The notes under the pieces are model-generated. The model saw nothing but the letters and a program-made list of their open reading frames with translations. It did no database searches and had not been told where the DNA came from. A stretch of 60,585 bases of DNA from Clostridium disporicum (GTDB taxonomy: Bacteria; Bacillota; Clostridia; Clostridiales; Clostridiaceae): the NCBI RefSeq assembly GCF_001405015.1, contig NZ_CYZX01000022.1, positions 1-60,585 on the forward strand. Reading direction: 5' to 3'. Made by a program: the position numbers and the translations under genes. This document shows, piece by piece, positions 18,648-28,348 of this stretch (within the stretch, counting starts at the first letter, position 1; each line of letters starts with the position of its first letter).

Positions 18648-19658
18648 ATGAATATTAGAGATATCGCTAAGCTATCAGGTGTTGGCGTAAGTACAGTATC
18701 CCGTGTATTAAATAATCATCCTGATGTAAAAGAAAGTACACGGGAAAAGGTAATGCAAATTATAAAAGAAAGCAATTATATTCCAAATAATAGTGCGAGA
18801 ATATTGAAGCAAAATAACACAAAAAATATTGGAGTGTTAATTAAAGGGGTTTTCAATCCGTTTTTCTCCGAAATGCTTAACGTAATAGGAAGTAAAATAA
18901 ATGAGTCCAAGTATACTATGATTTTACAGCAAAATGACTATGGACTAGAAGAAGATGTTGATACATTAAAATATTTTATTAAGGAGAAAAGATTACAAGG
19001 AGTTATATGCCTAGGAGGAAATTTTGTGGACATCGATGAAGAGAGTTTTAGAAATATTGATGTACCAGTAGTTTTAACTTCTGTAAATACAGTAATTCCT
19101 AATATAGAAGACAAGTATTCTACTGTTGGAATTGATAACTTGAAATCAGCTTATGACGCAACAAATTATTTAATAAAATTAGGGCATAAAAATATAGCAA
19201 TAATGTTAGGTGAAAAAAATGACCTTTGTATAAGTTGGTGGAGATATAAAGGGTACAAGAAGGCTTTAGAAGAAAGTAACATAGATGTTGATACAGAAAA
19301 TATGTTAATAGGTAATTATGATACTAGAACAGCCTATAATGAGGCGAAAAGATTTTTACAGCAACATAATGGTGTAACTGCTATTTTTGCTATTTCTGAT
19401 ATTATGGCAGTTGGTGCAGCAAAGGCAGCAGCTGATTGTGGTTTAGTAGTAGGTAAAGATATAGCAATTATGGGGTTTGATGGGATGGATATAAGTGAAT
19501 TTTATAATCCAGGAATAACTACTATGAAGCAACCTAAAGAAGAAATGGCATTAAAAAGTGTAGAGTTGTTATTTGCACTTTTAAGTGGAAAAGGTGAGCA
19601 CAGACAAATTTTATTAGATACAGAATTAATTGAAAGAGAGTCTTGTAGTAGTATTTAA
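18648..19658 (+). CDS. LacI-family transcription repressor
   Basis: A 336-residue sugar-responsive repressor. The N-terminal helix-turn-helix is canonical (IRDIAKLSGVGVSTVSRVLNN), followed by the hinge and a periplasmic-binding-like effector domain (GVDN/GIDN ligand region, GHKNIAIM, IFAISDIMAVGAAKA). AAGGAG precedes the ATG. Two operator-like sites lie in its leader, so it probably represses itself; malQ follows 82 bases later, and the candidate site before galM may also be a target. Likely effectors are maltodextrin- or galactose-derived; the sequence does not decide. Confidence 0.9.
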   Translation: MNIRDIAKLSGVGVSTVSRVLNNHPDVKESTREKVMQIIKESNYIPNNSARILKQNNTKNIGVLIKGVFNPFFSEMLNVIGSKINESKYTMILQQNDYGLEEDVDTLKYFIKEKRLQGVICLGGNFVDIDEESFRNIDVPVVLTSVNTVIPNIEDKYSTVGIDNLKSAYDATNYLIKLGHKNIAIMLGEKNDLCISWWRYKGYKKALEESNIDVDTENMLIGNYDTRTAYNEAKRFLQQHNGVTAIFAISDIMAVGAAKAAADCGLVVGKDIAIMGFDGMDISEFYNPGITTMKQPKEEMALKSVELLFALLSGKGEHRQILLDTELIERESCSSI

Positions 19659-19740
19659 TTAGATAATTATATGGTTATTAATTAGCCATAATAATATATA
19701 AATTGTATAAGCATTAAAATGAGAGGGATAGGTGGAAAAA

Positions 19741-21240
19741 ATGAATAGAAGTGCTGGAGTAATAATGCATATATCATCTTTACCAGGAAAGTTTGGGATA
19801 GGAACTTTTGGACAAGAAGCTTATGATTATGCAGACTTTTTATATAAATCAGGGTTGAAGTATTGGCAAATATTGCCCCTTGGGCAGACGGGATATGGAG
19901 ATTCTCCATATCAATCTTTTTCAGCTTTTGCAGGTAATCCATATTTTATAGATTTTGATTTACTAGCAAAAGATAATCTGTTAAGAGAAGATGAATATTT
20001 AAATGAAAATTATGGTGACAATAAGAATTATATAGATTATGGATTACTATTTAAAATAAAATATGAGGTATTAAGAAAAGCTTATAATAATTTTATAAAT
20101 AATGAATCAAGTCACTTAAGAGAAGAGTTTGAAAAGTTTAGAGAAGAAAATAAATGGTGGCTTGAAGATTATGCACTATATATGGCAATTAAAAATCATT
20201 TTAACCTTGTAAGTTGGCAAGACTGGGATGATGACATTAAAAAAAGAGAAGTAGAAGCTTTGGAAAAATATAATGTTTTACTTAAAGATAATATAGAGTA
20301 TTGGGAGTTTATACAATACCTATTCTTTAAACAATGGAATGATTTAAAGAAATATGTTAATTCTAAAGGAATAAAAATAATTGGTGATATTCCTATATAT
20401 GTAGCAGAAGATAGTGCTGATGTGTGGAGTAATCCAGAAAGTTATTTAATAGATAAAGAAACATTAAAACCTATAAGTGTTGCTGGATGTCCACCGGATG
20501 CCTTTTCAGCTACAGGTCAATTATGGGGAAATCCAATATATGATTGGGAATATATGGACAAGGAAGGTTATTCTTGGTGGATAAAGAGAGTTAGAGAAAG
20601 TTTGAAGTTATATGATGTTGTCAGAATAGATCACTTTAGAGGATTTGAAAGCTATTGGAAAATTCCTTATGGGGAAGAAACAGCTATTAATGGAGAATGG
20701 GTAAAAGGGCCAGGAATGAAATTATTTGATGCAGTAAAAGAAGCTTTAGGAGAAGTTAATGTAATTGCAGAAGATTTAGGTTTTTTAACTGTTGAAGTAA
20801 AAGAATTTTTAGAAGACTCAGGATTTCCAGGAATGAAGGTTTTACAATTTGCTTTTGATGAAAGAGAAGAAAGTAATTATCTTCCTCATACTTATAATAA
20901 TAATTGTGTAGCTTATACAGGAACACACGATAATGATACATTCAGAGGATGGTATGACTTAACTGCTCCAAGAAATGATGTGAAGTATTGTAAAGAATAC
21001 TTAGCTCTATCTGATGAAGAAGGATATAATTGGGGATTCATAAGAGGAGTTTGGAGTAGTGTATCAGATCTTGCAATTGCAACAATGCAAGATTTCCTAG
21101 ACCTTGGAAATGAAACAAGAATAAATATGCCTTCAACATTAGGTAATAACTGGAAATGGAGAATATCTGAAGGAAGTTACGATGATGAATTGGCAGAAAA
21201 AATATATAGATACACTAAAATGTATGGAAGATGTGAATAG
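19741..21240 (+). CDS. malQ: 4-alpha-glucanotransferase (amylomaltase)
   Basis: A 499-residue glycoside hydrolase family 77 enzyme that rearranges maltodextrins. Key features are visible: the N-terminal SAGVIMHISSLP, nucleophile Asp in VVRIDHFRGF, acid/base Glu in VIAEDLG and the third Asp in TGTHDNDTF. An in-frame GTG lies at 19732; ATG 19741 is preferred, with AGGTGG five bases before it. It follows a LacI-type repressor, so regulation by maltose-type sugars is likely. No glycogen phosphorylase gene is seen. Confidence 0.95.
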   Translation: MNRSAGVIMHISSLPGKFGIGTFGQEAYDYADFLYKSGLKYWQILPLGQTGYGDSPYQSFSAFAGNPYFIDFDLLAKDNLLREDEYLNENYGDNKNYIDYGLLFKIKYEVLRKAYNNFINNESSHLREEFEKFREENKWWLEDYALYMAIKNHFNLVSWQDWDDDIKKREVEALEKYNVLLKDNIEYWEFIQYLFFKQWNDLKKYVNSKGIKIIGDIPIYVAEDSADVWSNPESYLIDKETLKPISVAGCPPDAFSATGQLWGNPIYDWEYMDKEGYSWWIKRVRESLKLYDVVRIDHFRGFESYWKIPYGEETAINGEWVKGPGMKLFDAVKEALGEVNVIAEDLGFLTVEVKEFLEDSGFPGMKVLQFAFDEREESNYLPHTYNNNCVAYTGTHDNDTFRGWYDLTAPRNDVKYCKEYLALSDEEGYNWGFIRGVWSSVSDLAIATMQDFLDLGNETRINMPSTLGNNWKWRISEGSYDDELAEKIYRYTKMYGRCE

Positions 21241-21251
21241 TTAATAGTTTT

Positions 21252-21276
21252 AAAGCCAGCAATGCTGGCTTTTTAT
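21252..21276 (+). terminator. Terminator of malQ
   Basis: AAAGCCAGC and GCTGGCTTT around a 3-base loop, then TTTTT. Confidence 0.9.
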
Positions 21277-21397
21277 ATTGCTTTTTTTATTGATTAGTAG
21301 AGAATATTTTTTAACGATTAACTTTTAACTAGTATTTTAGTTCTAAGATTACATAAAAAATAATATAATCTATTAGTTTAATAATGAGGTAGAGTAT

Positions 21398-22168
21398 ATG
21401 AATAAAAAGACTGTATATGAATTTTTTATAGGTTTATTAGCGTTACTATTAGCATTAATGTTAGTTATTGATATTTTTATTCCATTACCTAAAGAGGTAA
21501 CATTAAGTTTCTATTATATAGAAAATATAGTTAGGCTTATTTTTATTGGAGACTATGTAGTAAGATTTGTTATATCAAAAGGTAAGAGAGAATTTATAAA
21601 AAATAACATGATTGATTTACTGTCAATAATACCACTTAGAGCTTATGTTAAAATAGCTGCAGTTATTAACTTAGCTTATATTATAGAACCTAATATTATA
21701 ATAAAAATCTTTAAAATATTTATGCTAGGAATATTTTTTATAAAGTTTAAGGTAAAAACAAAAGAGGAGATTAGAACCAATAGAGTATATTATCTATTAA
21801 TAATATCAACTACAATCATTGTTATAGGTGCTGTTATAATATCGCTTATTGAAGGAATATCTTTAGGAGATGCTTTATGGTGGAGTTTTGTAACTTTTAC
21901 TACAGTAGGATATGGAGATGTTGTTTTAAAGACACAGTTAGGTAGAAGTATAGCTGTAATTCTTATGGTTTTTGGAGTTGGATTTATAGGAATAACATCA
22001 ACGGCTATTGCTCTAAGAGTTTTAAATGGTGGGAAGAAGGAAAAAAATAATTCATATAAAAATGAAGTATTAGAAGGAATTAAATTAATGCTTGATAATT
22101 ATGATAGTTTAAGTGATGAAGATATAGATAATATAGTGAAAATATTAAAATCATTAAGAGATAGATAA
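21398..22168 (+). CDS. Voltage-gated-type potassium channel
   Basis: A 256-residue membrane protein with several hydrophobic helices (about 9-28, 44-62, 75-110, 125-150, 180-205) and the potassium selectivity filter TTVGYGD at 168-174. A short soluble C-terminal tail follows. It resembles the ion-transport/Kv-like bacterial channels; the S4-like basic segment is weak, so voltage sensing is uncertain. Start has GAGGTAG. It stands alone, followed by a tRNA gene. Confidence 0.85.
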   Translation: MNKKTVYEFFIGLLALLLALMLVIDIFIPLPKEVTLSFYYIENIVRLIFIGDYVVRFVISKGKREFIKNNMIDLLSIIPLRAYVKIAAVINLAYIIEPNIIIKIFKIFMLGIFFIKFKVKTKEEIRTNRVYYLLIISTTIIVIGAVIISLIEGISLGDALWWSFVTFTTVGYGDVVLKTQLGRSIAVILMVFGVGFIGITSTAIALRVLNGGKKEKNNSYKNEVLEGIKLMLDNYDSLSDEDIDNIVKILKSLRDR

Positions 22169-22216
22169 AGGTAAAAATTTTGATTTAATATTTTAGGATT
22201 ATATAATAGATAACAA

Positions 22217-22302
22217 GCAGATGTGGCGGAATAGGCAGACGTGCTATCTTGAGGGGGTAGTGAGAAGTTCTCATACGGGTTCAAATCCCGTCATCTGCAC
22301 CA
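22217..22302 (+). tRNA. tRNA-Leu (anticodon GAG)
   Basis: An 86-base tRNA with acceptor arms GCAGATG and CATCTGC, anticodon stem CTATC/GGTAG (one G-U) enclosing loop TTGAGGG, anticodon GAG, a long variable arm as expected for leucine, a T loop GTTCAAATC and an encoded CCA end. Confidence 0.95.
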
Positions 22303-22367
22303 AGAAAAAAGTATTTTACACATTATTTAGTTAGAGGTGAAATAAAAAATAGATTTGAAATTTAATA

Positions 22368-22397
22368 TTGACATATATAAGCAAATGTAAATATAAT
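22368..22397 (+). promoter_or_regulatory. Promoter of the glycine-riboswitch transcript
   Basis: TTGACA (22368-22373), an 18-base spacer and TATAAT (22392-22397). Confidence 0.75.
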
Positions 22398-22413
22398 AAT
22401 TTTATAATTTAAT

Positions 22414-22590
22414 AGAGTTCGGATGAAGGTAGTGGGAGAGAGACAGATTATTGTCCGCCGAAGAAGCAAATCTTTCAGGTAACAGGACCGCTATTGGACG
22501 AGCCTCTGGAGAGACTCAAAGAGAGCACCGAAGGAGCAAGGTTTAAGTTTTATTAAACTCAAACTCTCAGGTAAAAGGACAGGGGATAGG
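22414..22590 (+). promoter_or_regulatory. Tandem glycine riboswitch
   Basis: Two consecutive glycine aptamers. The first has the GGGAGAGAGAC entry, CCGCCGAAGAAGCAA and CAGGTAACAGGACC; the second has CTCTGGAGAGAC, CACCGAAGGAGCAA and CTCAGGTAAAAGGAC. Such tandem aptamers control glycine catabolism or transport genes. The next gene is an alanine/glycine symporter, which fits. The expression platform is the hairpin ending at 22750. Confidence 0.93.
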
Positions 22591-22724
22591 ATAGTTAAAA
22601 ATTAAAAGTTAATAATTAATACTTAATGTGAAAGATTAGATAGACTAGCTTTAAAAGTAATTTAAGCAAAGGTTTAGCCATTAATTATAGATTGTTAATT
22701 ATAAATTATTAATGTATCTAAGTC

Positions 22725-22757
22725 TCCTCCGTAATTTTAAATTAGGAGGATTTTTTT
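22725..22757 (+). terminator. Riboswitch expression platform: terminator hairpin that also covers the ribosome-binding site
   Basis: TCCTCC (22725-22730) pairs with GGAGGA (22745-22750), with TAATTT/AAATTA pairing inside. A run of seven T leads directly to the ATG at 22758. Folding would both stop transcription and hide the only Shine-Dalgarno sequence. Confidence 0.8.
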
Positions 22758-24134
22758 ATGGAAAAAATTTTATCAACTATCAACAATATTGTATGGGGAG
22801 TACCATTATTAGTTTTATTAGTGGGAACTGGAATTTATTTTACTTTTAAGTTAGGATTTATTCAAATAAGTAAATTAAAGTTAGCATTTAGGTATGTGTT
22901 TTCTAAAGATGAAAATGAAATAGAGGGCTTAGAAGGGGATGTTAGTAGTTTTGCAGCACTTTGTACAGCATTATCATCAACTATAGGCACAGGAAATATT
23001 GTTGGAGTAGCAACAGCAATTGTAGCAGGTGGACCAGGAGCAATCTTTTGGATGTGGATAGCAGCTTTTTTTGGTATGGCTACAAAGTATGCAGAAGGAG
23101 TGCTTGCTGTAAAGTATAGAGAGGTAGATTCAAATGGTCAAATGGCTGGTGGACCAATGTATTACATTGAAAAAGGACTTGGGTCAAAGTTTTTAGCAAA
23201 AGCTTTTGCAGTGTTTGGAGTTGGAGTTGCACTTTTGGGGATAGGTACTTTTGGGCAAGTTAAGTCAATTGCAGATGCAGCAAAGCTAAGCTTTAATGTT
23301 CCTATAATAGTAACAGCTATAATTCTTACAACAATAGTATCTTTAGTAACATTAGGTGGAATAAAGAGAATTTCAAAGGTATCAGAAGCTATTGTACCAT
23401 TTATGGCAATAATGTATATAGTAGGAGTTTTAATGGTATTAGCTGTTAATATTAAATTAATACCAGAAACCATTATGTTAATTATAGAAAGTGCATTTAA
23501 TCCTAGAGCTGCCTTTGGAGGAGTTGCTGGTATTACAATTCTTATGGTTATGCAAAGGGGAATTGGAAGAGGTGTATTTTCAAATGAGGCAGGATTAGGA
23601 AGTGCGCCTATTGCAGCAGCAGCAGCTAAAACTAAAGAACCTGTAAGACAAGGTTTGATATCAATGACAGGAACGTTTATTGATACAATAGTGATATGTA
23701 CGTTAACAGGATTAGCAATAGTTATAACTAAGTCATATAATATTGGCTTAGATGGTGCAGCAGTAACTACTTCAGCTTTTAGCTCAGCATTACCTATATT
23801 TAATATAGGGAAATATATTGTTAATATAGGGCTCATATTTTTTGCATTTACTACTATAATTGGATGGAATTATTATGGTGAAAGATGCATTCAGTATTTA
23901 TATGGAGTTAATGCTATCAGGCCATATAAAGTTGTTTTTATTATTCTTGTTGCAATAGGACCATTTTTACCTTTAGATATAATTTTTATTATAGCTGATA
24001 TTTGTAATGGTCTTATGGCGTTACCAAATTTAGTGGGGCTTATAGGGTTAAGGAAGATAGTAATTAATGAAACAAGAGATTTTTTTAATTTAGAAAATAA
24101 TAAAGATAAGGTAGAAGTAGATTTAGAAAGGTAA
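22758..24134 (+). CDS. Alanine/glycine:cation symporter (AGCS family)
   Basis: A 458-residue membrane transporter with about 11 helices. Family signatures visible include SSTIGTGNIVGVATAI, GGPGAIFWMW, MAGGPMYYIEKG and FSNEAGLGSAPIAAAAAK. It imports alanine or glycine with sodium or protons; the upstream glycine riboswitch points to glycine as the substrate or at least signal. The Shine-Dalgarno sequence GGAGGA lies inside the platform hairpin. Length is normal. Confidence 0.93.
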   Translation: MEKILSTINNIVWGVPLLVLLVGTGIYFTFKLGFIQISKLKLAFRYVFSKDENEIEGLEGDVSSFAALCTALSSTIGTGNIVGVATAIVAGGPGAIFWMWIAAFFGMATKYAEGVLAVKYREVDSNGQMAGGPMYYIEKGLGSKFLAKAFAVFGVGVALLGIGTFGQVKSIADAAKLSFNVPIIVTAIILTTIVSLVTLGGIKRISKVSEAIVPFMAIMYIVGVLMVLAVNIKLIPETIMLIIESAFNPRAAFGGVAGITILMVMQRGIGRGVFSNEAGLGSAPIAAAAAKTKEPVRQGLISMTGTFIDTIVICTLTGLAIVITKSYNIGLDGAAVTTSAFSSALPIFNIGKYIVNIGLIFFAFTTIIGWNYYGERCIQYLYGVNAIRPYKVVFIILVAIGPFLPLDIIFIIADICNGLMALPNLVGLIGLRKIVINETRDFFNLENNKDKVEVDLER

Positions 24135-24210
24135 AACATAAGAATTTCTTAATAAATATATGAGATATTCTTAATAGTTTTATCATATATTTATTATGTG
24201 AGGTGATTAT

Positions 24211-25158
24211 GTGAATGAAAAACTTATATATAATGGTATAAATAACTATGGATATAAAACAACAAAAAAGAAGGTTAAATTGTATCCATTTATAGTTGTA
24301 ATTATATTTACTGCTTTAATACTGTTTGGAAGAAATATATTCTTTACTAGAACAGATTTCGATACTTTAGGTTACGATAAAATAAAATATTATATAGATG
24401 TGACAGATAATGTTAGTGAAGGAAAAGCTCAAGTAAACTGGCAAGAAGTTGCGGCTATAAATGAAGTGCTTAATGATGGTAAAGAAGATGAACTTGTTTC
24501 AAAGATAGCAAAAGTGTTTTTGAAAAATGGTGAAAATGGTGAATATACATTATTTACTGTTGATGAGGTTTTAGAAAGATTAAAAGTAAATAATGAAGAA
24601 GAAGAGAAGGTAAAAGCTTTTCTAAATGAAATAAATGATAATACTTTATATAAGGATTTATATAAAGATGAAGCTAAAATGACATTTATTAACGAAATAT
24701 ATCCAGCTGCTTTAGATAATTATTATAATTATGGTATTTTACCATCTATAACAATGGCACAAGCTATATTAGAATCTGGATGGGGAGAGTCTGAGTTAGC
24801 ATTAGAACATAATAATATATTTGGAATAAAAGCAGATAGTCGTTGGGATGGAGCTATAGCAACTATGACAACAAAAGAAAATTATGATGATATTATAGAG
24901 GCGAATTTTAGAAAGTATGATAATATTCTTCAATCCATAGCAGATCATGGTGAATTCTTGAATGAAAATGAAAGATATAGGGTGAATGGTTTGTTTGATG
25001 GAAAAGAATATAAAAGCCAAGCACAGGCTTTAGAAAATGCAGGTTATAGTACAGCGGAAGATGAGAACGGAGAAAAAATATATGCAGATAAACTTATTAA
25101 TGTTATACAAAAATATAACCTAATGATTTTTGATTCCAAAGCAAAAAGTGGCTTGTAA
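24211..25158 (+). CDS. N-acetylglucosaminidase-type cell-wall hydrolase
   Basis: A 315-residue membrane-anchored enzyme starting with GTG after GAGGTG. One membrane segment at about 27-44 is followed by a linker and a glucosaminidase domain of the FlgJ/LytD type (about 155-310), with catalytic Glu in AQAILESGWGESELA and the motif HNNIFGIKAD. It would cut peptidoglycan glycan strands outside the membrane. It is monocistronic and its stop codon lies inside the terminator hairpin. Confidence 0.88.
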   Translation: MNEKLIYNGINNYGYKTTKKKVKLYPFIVVIIFTALILFGRNIFFTRTDFDTLGYDKIKYYIDVTDNVSEGKAQVNWQEVAAINEVLNDGKEDELVSKIAKVFLKNGENGEYTLFTVDEVLERLKVNNEEEEKVKAFLNEINDNTLYKDLYKDEAKMTFINEIYPAALDNYYNYGILPSITMAQAILESGWGESELALEHNNIFGIKADSRWDGAIATMTTKENYDDIIEANFRKYDNILQSIADHGEFLNENERYRVNGLFDGKEYKSQAQALENAGYSTAEDENGEKIYADKLINVIQKYNLMIFDSKAKSGL

Positions 25159-25172
25159 AAGCCACTTTTTTT
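25143..25172 (+). terminator. Terminator of the wall hydrolase gene
   Basis: AAAAAGTGGCTT and AAGCCACTTTTT, 12-base arms overlapping the stop codon, with an extended T run. Confidence 0.9.
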
Positions 25173-25186
25173 GCAGTACTAAGAAG

Positions 25187-25459
25187 TTAGTAAGTTGTTT
25201 TAAAAGAACGTTCGTTAGAAACTATATCTTTCTTTTTAATTGAATAATCATCAATTCGTATAAATCTATTTCCTTTACTGATTATTGAAATATATTTATC
25301 TACAGATTTTTCATCACCTTGTACTTCAAGTTCAACCATACCGTTATCCAAGTTTCGAACCCAACCAGTTAATGAAAGCGAAGTTGCATTCATTTGGCAA
25401 AAAAACCTACATCCTACACCTTGGACTCTTCCATCTAGAATTACATGGTATCTTATCAT
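25187..25459 (-). CDS. acyP: Acylphosphatase
   Basis: A 90-residue enzyme that hydrolyses acyl phosphates. The family signature is GRVQGVGCRFF with catalytic Arg18, then TGWVRNLDNG with catalytic Asn36 and VELEVQG. The usual Phe after QGVG is Cys17 here. GGAGG lies before the ATG. The C-terminal end is slightly extended (DIVSNERSFKTTY). It is a single gene. Confidence 0.9.
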   Translation of the reverse strand: MIRYHVILDGRVQGVGCRFFCQMNATSLSLTGWVRNLDNGMVELEVQGDEKSVDKYISIISKGNRFIRIDDYSIKKKDIVSNERSFKTTY

Positions 25460-25613
25460 AGCATCCTCCGTTTTTATTAATATTTATTATTAATTATACC
25501 ATAAAAAATGATAGAAGATATTAGTGAAGATATTAAGAAAAGTTTGTACGTTTCAAATTTCAAAGAAATTGATAAAATACAAATTAACTTTAGATTGCTA
25601 GGGTTAAAATAAA

Positions 25614-25645
25614 AAAGAAGCGAAAAATTCGCTTCTTTTTTTATT
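25614..25645. terminator. Bidirectional terminator at the end of potD
   Basis: AAAGAAGCGAA and TTCGCTTCTTT with a 3-base loop; T runs exist on both sides. On the minus strand it ends the potABCD operon. Confidence 0.85.
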
Positions 25646-26702
25646 GTGACAATACTTCTGTAAAAGCATCCTCATATAATTTTAATGTACTTTTGTCTAG
25701 ATCAACAAATAATACACATTTATCTAATACTTCATCTGAAGGATATGCAGCAGGATTATTTTTTGTTTCATCATCTAATAGATCGAATGCAGCTTTATTT
25801 GGAGTTGAATATCCTATATAATCAACATTTTCTTTAGCATTTTGAGGATCACATAAGAAGTTTATAAATGCTTCAGCGCCTGCTTTATTAGGAGCATCTT
25901 TAGGTATTACTAAAGCATCAACCCATTTATTTGAACCTTCTTCAGGAATAGCATAAGCTAAATCAGGATTAGAAGCCATACAGTATATTGCATCTCCAGA
26001 CCATACAGTAGCAAGAGCTTTTTCTCCAGATATCATATTATCTTTAACTTCATCATTTACATATATAGGATTAGTTAAAGATAACTGTTCTATTAAAGCC
26101 TTTTTAGCATCTTCTATTTGAGATGGGTCAGTAGTATTTATTGAATATCCATCTTTTAAGAAAGCAACAGCTAAAGCATCTCTAAGAGAGTTGAACATAT
26201 ATATTTCATCATTATATTTACTATCCCATAATATATCCCAGCTAGTTACAGGATCTGTAACTCTAGTTGTATCATATAATATACCAACAGTTCCCCACAT
26301 GTATGGTACAGAATATTCATTGTTTGGATCATAAGATAAATCCTTAAATTCTGGGTTTATATATTGATAATTAGGTATATTATTAAAATCTATCTTTTCA
26401 GCAAGACCTTCATTAATCATTTTTTGAACCATGTAGTCTGATGGTACAACTAAATCGTAAGTACCTGGATTAGTTTTTACCTTTTGATACATTATTTCAT
26501 TAGTATCGTAAGTATCGTAGTTAACTTTGATTCCAGTCTCTTTCTGAAATTTTTGAATTAATGCTTCATCAATGTAGTCCCCAACATTAAAGAAGTTTAT
26601 AGTTCCATTTTCTCCAACATTACTATTTCCGCAGCCAGTAAAAAGAGAAGCTGTTAGAACAGTAGCAGCTGCAAGAGCACTTAGTTTTTTAATTTTTTTC
26701 AA
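25641..26702 (-). CDS. potD: Spermidine/putrescine ABC transporter, substrate-binding lipoprotein PotD
   Basis: A 353-residue lipoprotein binding polyamines outside the membrane (signal peptide ending in lipobox FTGC, then an extracellular binding domain with DLVVPSDYMVQ, YMWGTVGILYDT and VWSGDAIYC). The TTG at 26702 is chosen: it starts KKIKKLSALAAA, a classical signal peptide, five bases after GAGGTGG. An in-frame ATG at 26741 would place 13 extra residues inside potC. It overlaps the end of potC by 14 bases. Confidence 0.92.
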   Translation of the reverse strand: MKKIKKLSALAAATVLTASLFTGCGNSNVGENGTINFFNVGDYIDEALIQKFQKETGIKVNYDTYDTNEIMYQKVKTNPGTYDLVVPSDYMVQKMINEGLAEKIDFNNIPNYQYINPEFKDLSYDPNNEYSVPYMWGTVGILYDTTRVTDPVTSWDILWDSKYNDEIYMFNSLRDALAVAFLKDGYSINTTDPSQIEDAKKALIEQLSLTNPIYVNDEVKDNMISGEKALATVWSGDAIYCMASNPDLAYAIPEEGSNKWVDALVIPKDAPNKAGAEAFINFLCDPQNAKENVDYIGYSTPNKAAFDLLDDETKNNPAAYPSDEVLDKCVLFVDLDKSTLKLYEDAFTEVLSQ

Positions 26703-27501
26703 CCTTACCACCTCTTGAAGTAAATTCTTTTCTATTAACAATTAATAATAAAATTAATACTGTTACAAACATAAGCGTAGATAACGCATTTATTGAAGGG
26801 TTAATTCCTTTTCTAGCCATAGAGTAAATTTCAATTGATAGGTTAGTTACTCCAGGACCTGTAGTAAAGAAACTTATTACAAAGTCATCTATAGACATTG
26901 TAAATGCCATAAGAAGTCCAGCGAATATACCAGGTTTAATTTGTGGTAATATTATTTTTCTCATAGCATATCCAGGCGTTGCGCCTAAATCTAATGCAGC
27001 ATCTGTTATATTTGCAGGCATTTGCTTTAATTTAGGTAGTACTGATAATATTACGTAAGGTATATTGAAAGTAATATGAGCTAATAACATCGTTAAAAAA
27101 CCAAATTCTATATTTAATAATGGTTTAAGGAATATAAATAAACTCATAAGTGATATACCAGTAACTATATCTGGATTTAAAACTGGTAAGTAGTTTATAT
27201 TAAGCAGTGTTTTTTTAGGAAGTCCTTTCATTCTATGAATTCCTATAGCTGCAAGAGTCCCTATAATTGTTGCTATTATTGATGCAACTACCGCAATTAT
27301 TAGAGTATACTTTAATGCATTCATTATTCTTGCATTTTGAAATAACTCACTATACCATCTAAGAGTAAAGCCATTCCATTTACCCATAGATTTAGAATCA
27401 TTAAAGGAGAAAACCATTAATGTTATTATTGGTGTATATAAAAAGATAAATATTAAAATAAGATAAAATCTCTTTATAAAAGATTCAAGTTTTTTTACCA
27501 T
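26689..27501 (-). CDS. potC: Spermidine/putrescine ABC transporter, permease PotC
   Basis: A 270-residue membrane permease with six helices and the conserved permease (EAA) loop ITDAALDLGATPGYAMRKI that docks to PotA. It starts within the end of potB (ATGGTAA overlap of seven bases) after GGAGGAGGA. It forms the channel with PotB. Confidence 0.93.
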   Translation of the reverse strand: MVKKLESFIKRFYLILIFIFLYTPIITLMVFSFNDSKSMGKWNGFTLRWYSELFQNARIMNALKYTLIIAVVASIIATIIGTLAAIGIHRMKGLPKKTLLNINYLPVLNPDIVTGISLMSLFIFLKPLLNIEFGFLTMLLAHITFNIPYVILSVLPKLKQMPANITDAALDLGATPGYAMRKIILPQIKPGIFAGLLMAFTMSIDDFVISFFTTGPGVTNLSIEIYSMARKGINPSINALSTLMFVTVLILLLIVNRKEFTSRGGKVEKN

Positions 27502-28346
27502 AACATGCTTCCTCCTCCTTCTTTATCGTCAGAACTTTCAAATAGGTTCATAATACCCATTGAAATTAAGATTATAATCATCATAAATATAGCTATGGCA
27601 GAACCGAAGTTCCAGTCACCCATAGTAGTGTATTGCTGTTCTATTAAATTTCCTAGTAGCATGTATTGACCACCACCAAGAAGTCTTGATATTACGAAAG
27701 TTGAAACAGCAGGCATAAAGACCATTGTTATTCCAGATATAACACCTGGCATACTTAATGGAAATATTATTTTTGTAAATACTTTTACTCTATTTGCACC
27801 AAGATCGGATGCTGCATTTATTAAATCCTTATCCATTTTCGTAAGAACAGTGTATATAGGAAGCACCATAAATGGAAGGAAATTATAAATCATACCAAGA
27901 AGTACTGCAAAATCATTGTATAGAAGATTGATTCTACCAACACCTATAAAAGCAAGGAAATTATTTATAATTCCGTTTTTTCCTAAGATAGGGAGCCATG
28001 CATAAGTTCTAAGTAGAAAGTTCATCCACATTGGAACTATAAAAAGCATTATAAGCATATCACGTTTACCAGGTCTCATCTTAGAAATTAAATATGCTAC
28101 AGGATATCCAAGGATTAAACAACCTATAGTAGCTTTAAGAGCAAGCCAGATACTTCTTTTAAAGACTGTAAAGTAATTTGGATCTAATAATCTCTGAAAA
28201 TTTTCTAGTGAAAATTTATAACCATCTGAAGTACTTACTGTGAAACTGAAGAATATTACTATTAAAAGTGGAATTACAATAAATAGTGAACTCCAAACAA
28301 TATAAGGTGCTGCTGGAAGTATACTTTTTCCATTGTTTTTTTTCAT
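27495..28346 (-). CDS. potB: Spermidine/putrescine ABC transporter, permease PotB
   Basis: A 283-residue permease with six helices and the EAA loop LINAASDLGANRVKVFTKI. The N-terminus KKNNGKSILPAAPYIVW is typical of PotB. It starts two bases after potA stop; its end overlaps potC by seven bases. Confidence 0.93.
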   Translation of the reverse strand: MKKNNGKSILPAAPYIVWSSLFIVIPLLIVIFFSFTVSTSDGYKFSLENFQRLLDPNYFTVFKRSIWLALKATIGCLILGYPVAYLISKMRPGKRDMLIMLFIVPMWMNFLLRTYAWLPILGKNGIINNFLAFIGVGRINLLYNDFAVLLGMIYNFLPFMVLPIYTVLTKMDKDLINAASDLGANRVKVFTKIIFPLSMPGVISGITMVFMPAVSTFVISRLLGGGQYMLLGNLIEQQYTTMGDWNFGSAIAIFMMIIILISMGIMNLFESSDDKEGGGSMLW

Positions 28347-28348
28347 GA

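Noticed and set aside
23162..23836. A 224-residue open frame on the minus strand
   Set aside because: It lies entirely opposite the alanine/glycine symporter, has no ribosome-binding site, and its residue pattern is that of a mirror-frame artefact.
26703..26741. Upstream start for potD
   Set aside because: It would add 13 residues before the signal peptide and sits inside potC; TTG 26702 has the right spacing.
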